Source: Acidobacteriota bacterium (GTDB lineage Bacteria > Acidobacteriota > Vicinamibacteria > Vicinamibacterales > UBA823). Taken from it: a DNA stretch of 6,303 nt. The translations under genes and the position numbers were made by a program. The notes under the pieces were generated by a model that saw nothing but the letters and a program-made list of their open reading frames with translations, did no database searches and was not told the origin of the DNA. Each line of letters begins with the position of its first letter. Within the stretch, counting starts at the first letter, position 1. Location of the stretch: positions 1 to 6,303 of the forward strand of contig DODG01000417.1 of the NCBI GenBank assembly GCA_003509065.1, given 5' to 3'. Of the stretch, positions 5,645-6,303 are shown one piece after another.

Positions 5645-6303
5645 ATGCCTAATCGTGACGTTGTTATCTTGAGTGCGGTTAGAACTCCTATCGGGAAATA
5701 CGGTGGGTCGTTCAAGGACGTGCATCCAGCCGAGCTGGGTGCAGTTGCTGCCCGCGCGGCCATTCAAAATGCTGGGATTGAACCATCAGAGGTAGACGAA
5801 GTCTGGATTGGACACGGTCGGCAAGCAGGGTCGGGTCCGAACCCAGCTCGTCAGGTGGCTTTTCGTGCCGGATTACCGGACACCGTCGTAGCTCAGACGA
5901 TTAACAAGGCCTGCGCATCTGGTCTGCAGGCGTTGGCTAGTGGGGCCCAAGCGATACTACTTGGTGAGGCTGATGTGGTGCTCGTTGGCGGAATTGAGTC
6001 AATGAGCCGCATGCCACACATGATTGATTCGAACGCCGCTCGGTGGGGTCATCGGATGGGACATGTCGCCCTAGTCGACGCGATGTATCGAGACGGGTTT
6101 CGCTGTCCATTGTCGAACCTTATTATGGGTGAGACGGCCGAGGTGTTGGCTCGTCAATACGGCATCACTCGCGCAGACTCTGATAGTTACGCGCTCGAAA
6201 GTCAGCGACGGGCCGAAGTGGCCATCAAGGCTGGAAAGTTTCGAGATGAGATTGTTCCCGTCGAAGTAACTGGTCGTGACGGTGAGACCGAAACAATCGA
6301 TAG
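5645..6303 (+). CDS. Thiolase / acetyl-CoA C-acetyltransferase, 3'-truncated by window edge
   Basis: This is the N-terminal 219 residues of a thiolase, which either condenses two acyl-CoAs (acetoacetyl-CoA synthesis) or cleaves 3-ketoacyl-CoA in beta-oxidation; the family is usually about 390-400 aa. Seen here are the start DVVILSAVRTPIGKYGG, the QAGSGPNPARQ loop, the nucleophile region NKACASGLQA with Cys90 (often NKVCGSGLKA), GGIESMSRMPHM, and the loop-domain stretch around GETAEVLARQYGITRADSDSYALESQRRA. The later catalytic His (GHP) and Cys (CGG) motifs lie beyond base 6303, so completeness cannot be judged. Biosynthetic versus degradative type is not resolvable from this half. ATG 5645 places the conserved VILSAVRTP at residue 7. 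It follows copy 2 of the symporter by 33 bases but may have its own promoter. Confidence 0.93.
   Translation, partial: MPNRDVVILSAVRTPIGKYGGSFKDVHPAELGAVAARAAIQNAGIEPSEVDEVWIGHGRQAGSGPNPARQVAFRAGLPDTVVAQTINKACASGLQALASGAQAILLGEADVVLVGGIESMSRMPHMIDSNAARWGHRMGHVALVDAMYRDGFRCPLSNLIMGETAEVLARQYGITRADSDSYALESQRRAEVAIKAGKFRDEIVPVEVTGRDGETETID

Overview
The window is a bacterial chromosomal segment of about 50% GC (judged by eye). All six recognisable genes lie on the + strand with short or no gaps. Nothing marks it as plasmid, phage or a mobile island: there is no transposase, integrase, tRNA, rRNA or CRISPR array. The phylum cannot be fixed from these genes. The compact layout, mixed ATG/GTG/TTG start candidates and weak Shine-Dalgarno sites suggest a free-living, probably uncultured bacterium, but that is inference only.

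Region 1 (1-2253) is a tight housekeeping cluster. It holds the 3' two-thirds of mtnA (methionine salvage isomerase), then tsaD (tRNA threonylcarbamoyladenosine synthesis) overlapping the mtnA end, then a NUDIX hydrolase starting two bases after the tsaD stop. These three are probably co-transcribed.

Region 2 (2254-5611) is the distinctive part. Two dicarboxylate/amino-acid:cation symporter genes (DAACS, glutamate-transporter fold) are arranged in tandem. They align without gaps at a constant offset of 2003 bases and are about 80% identical in protein by hand count. Between them is a 197-aa HD-superfamily phosphohydrolase whose TTG start directly follows the first transporter's stop codon. 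The first transporter keeps a near-canonical TM7 ion/substrate motif (NMNGT). The second has HMPGS there although it is otherwise intact, so the copies have probably diverged in substrate or cation coupling.

Region 3 (5612-6303) begins with an extended -10 promoter candidate placed so that transcription would start within a few bases of the next ATG. That ATG opens a thiolase (acetyl-CoA acetyltransferase family) which runs off the right edge after 219 codons.

No obviously new defence or mobile system is visible. The best leads are the diverged tandem transporter pair with the embedded HD hydrolase, and two candidate leaderless promoters.
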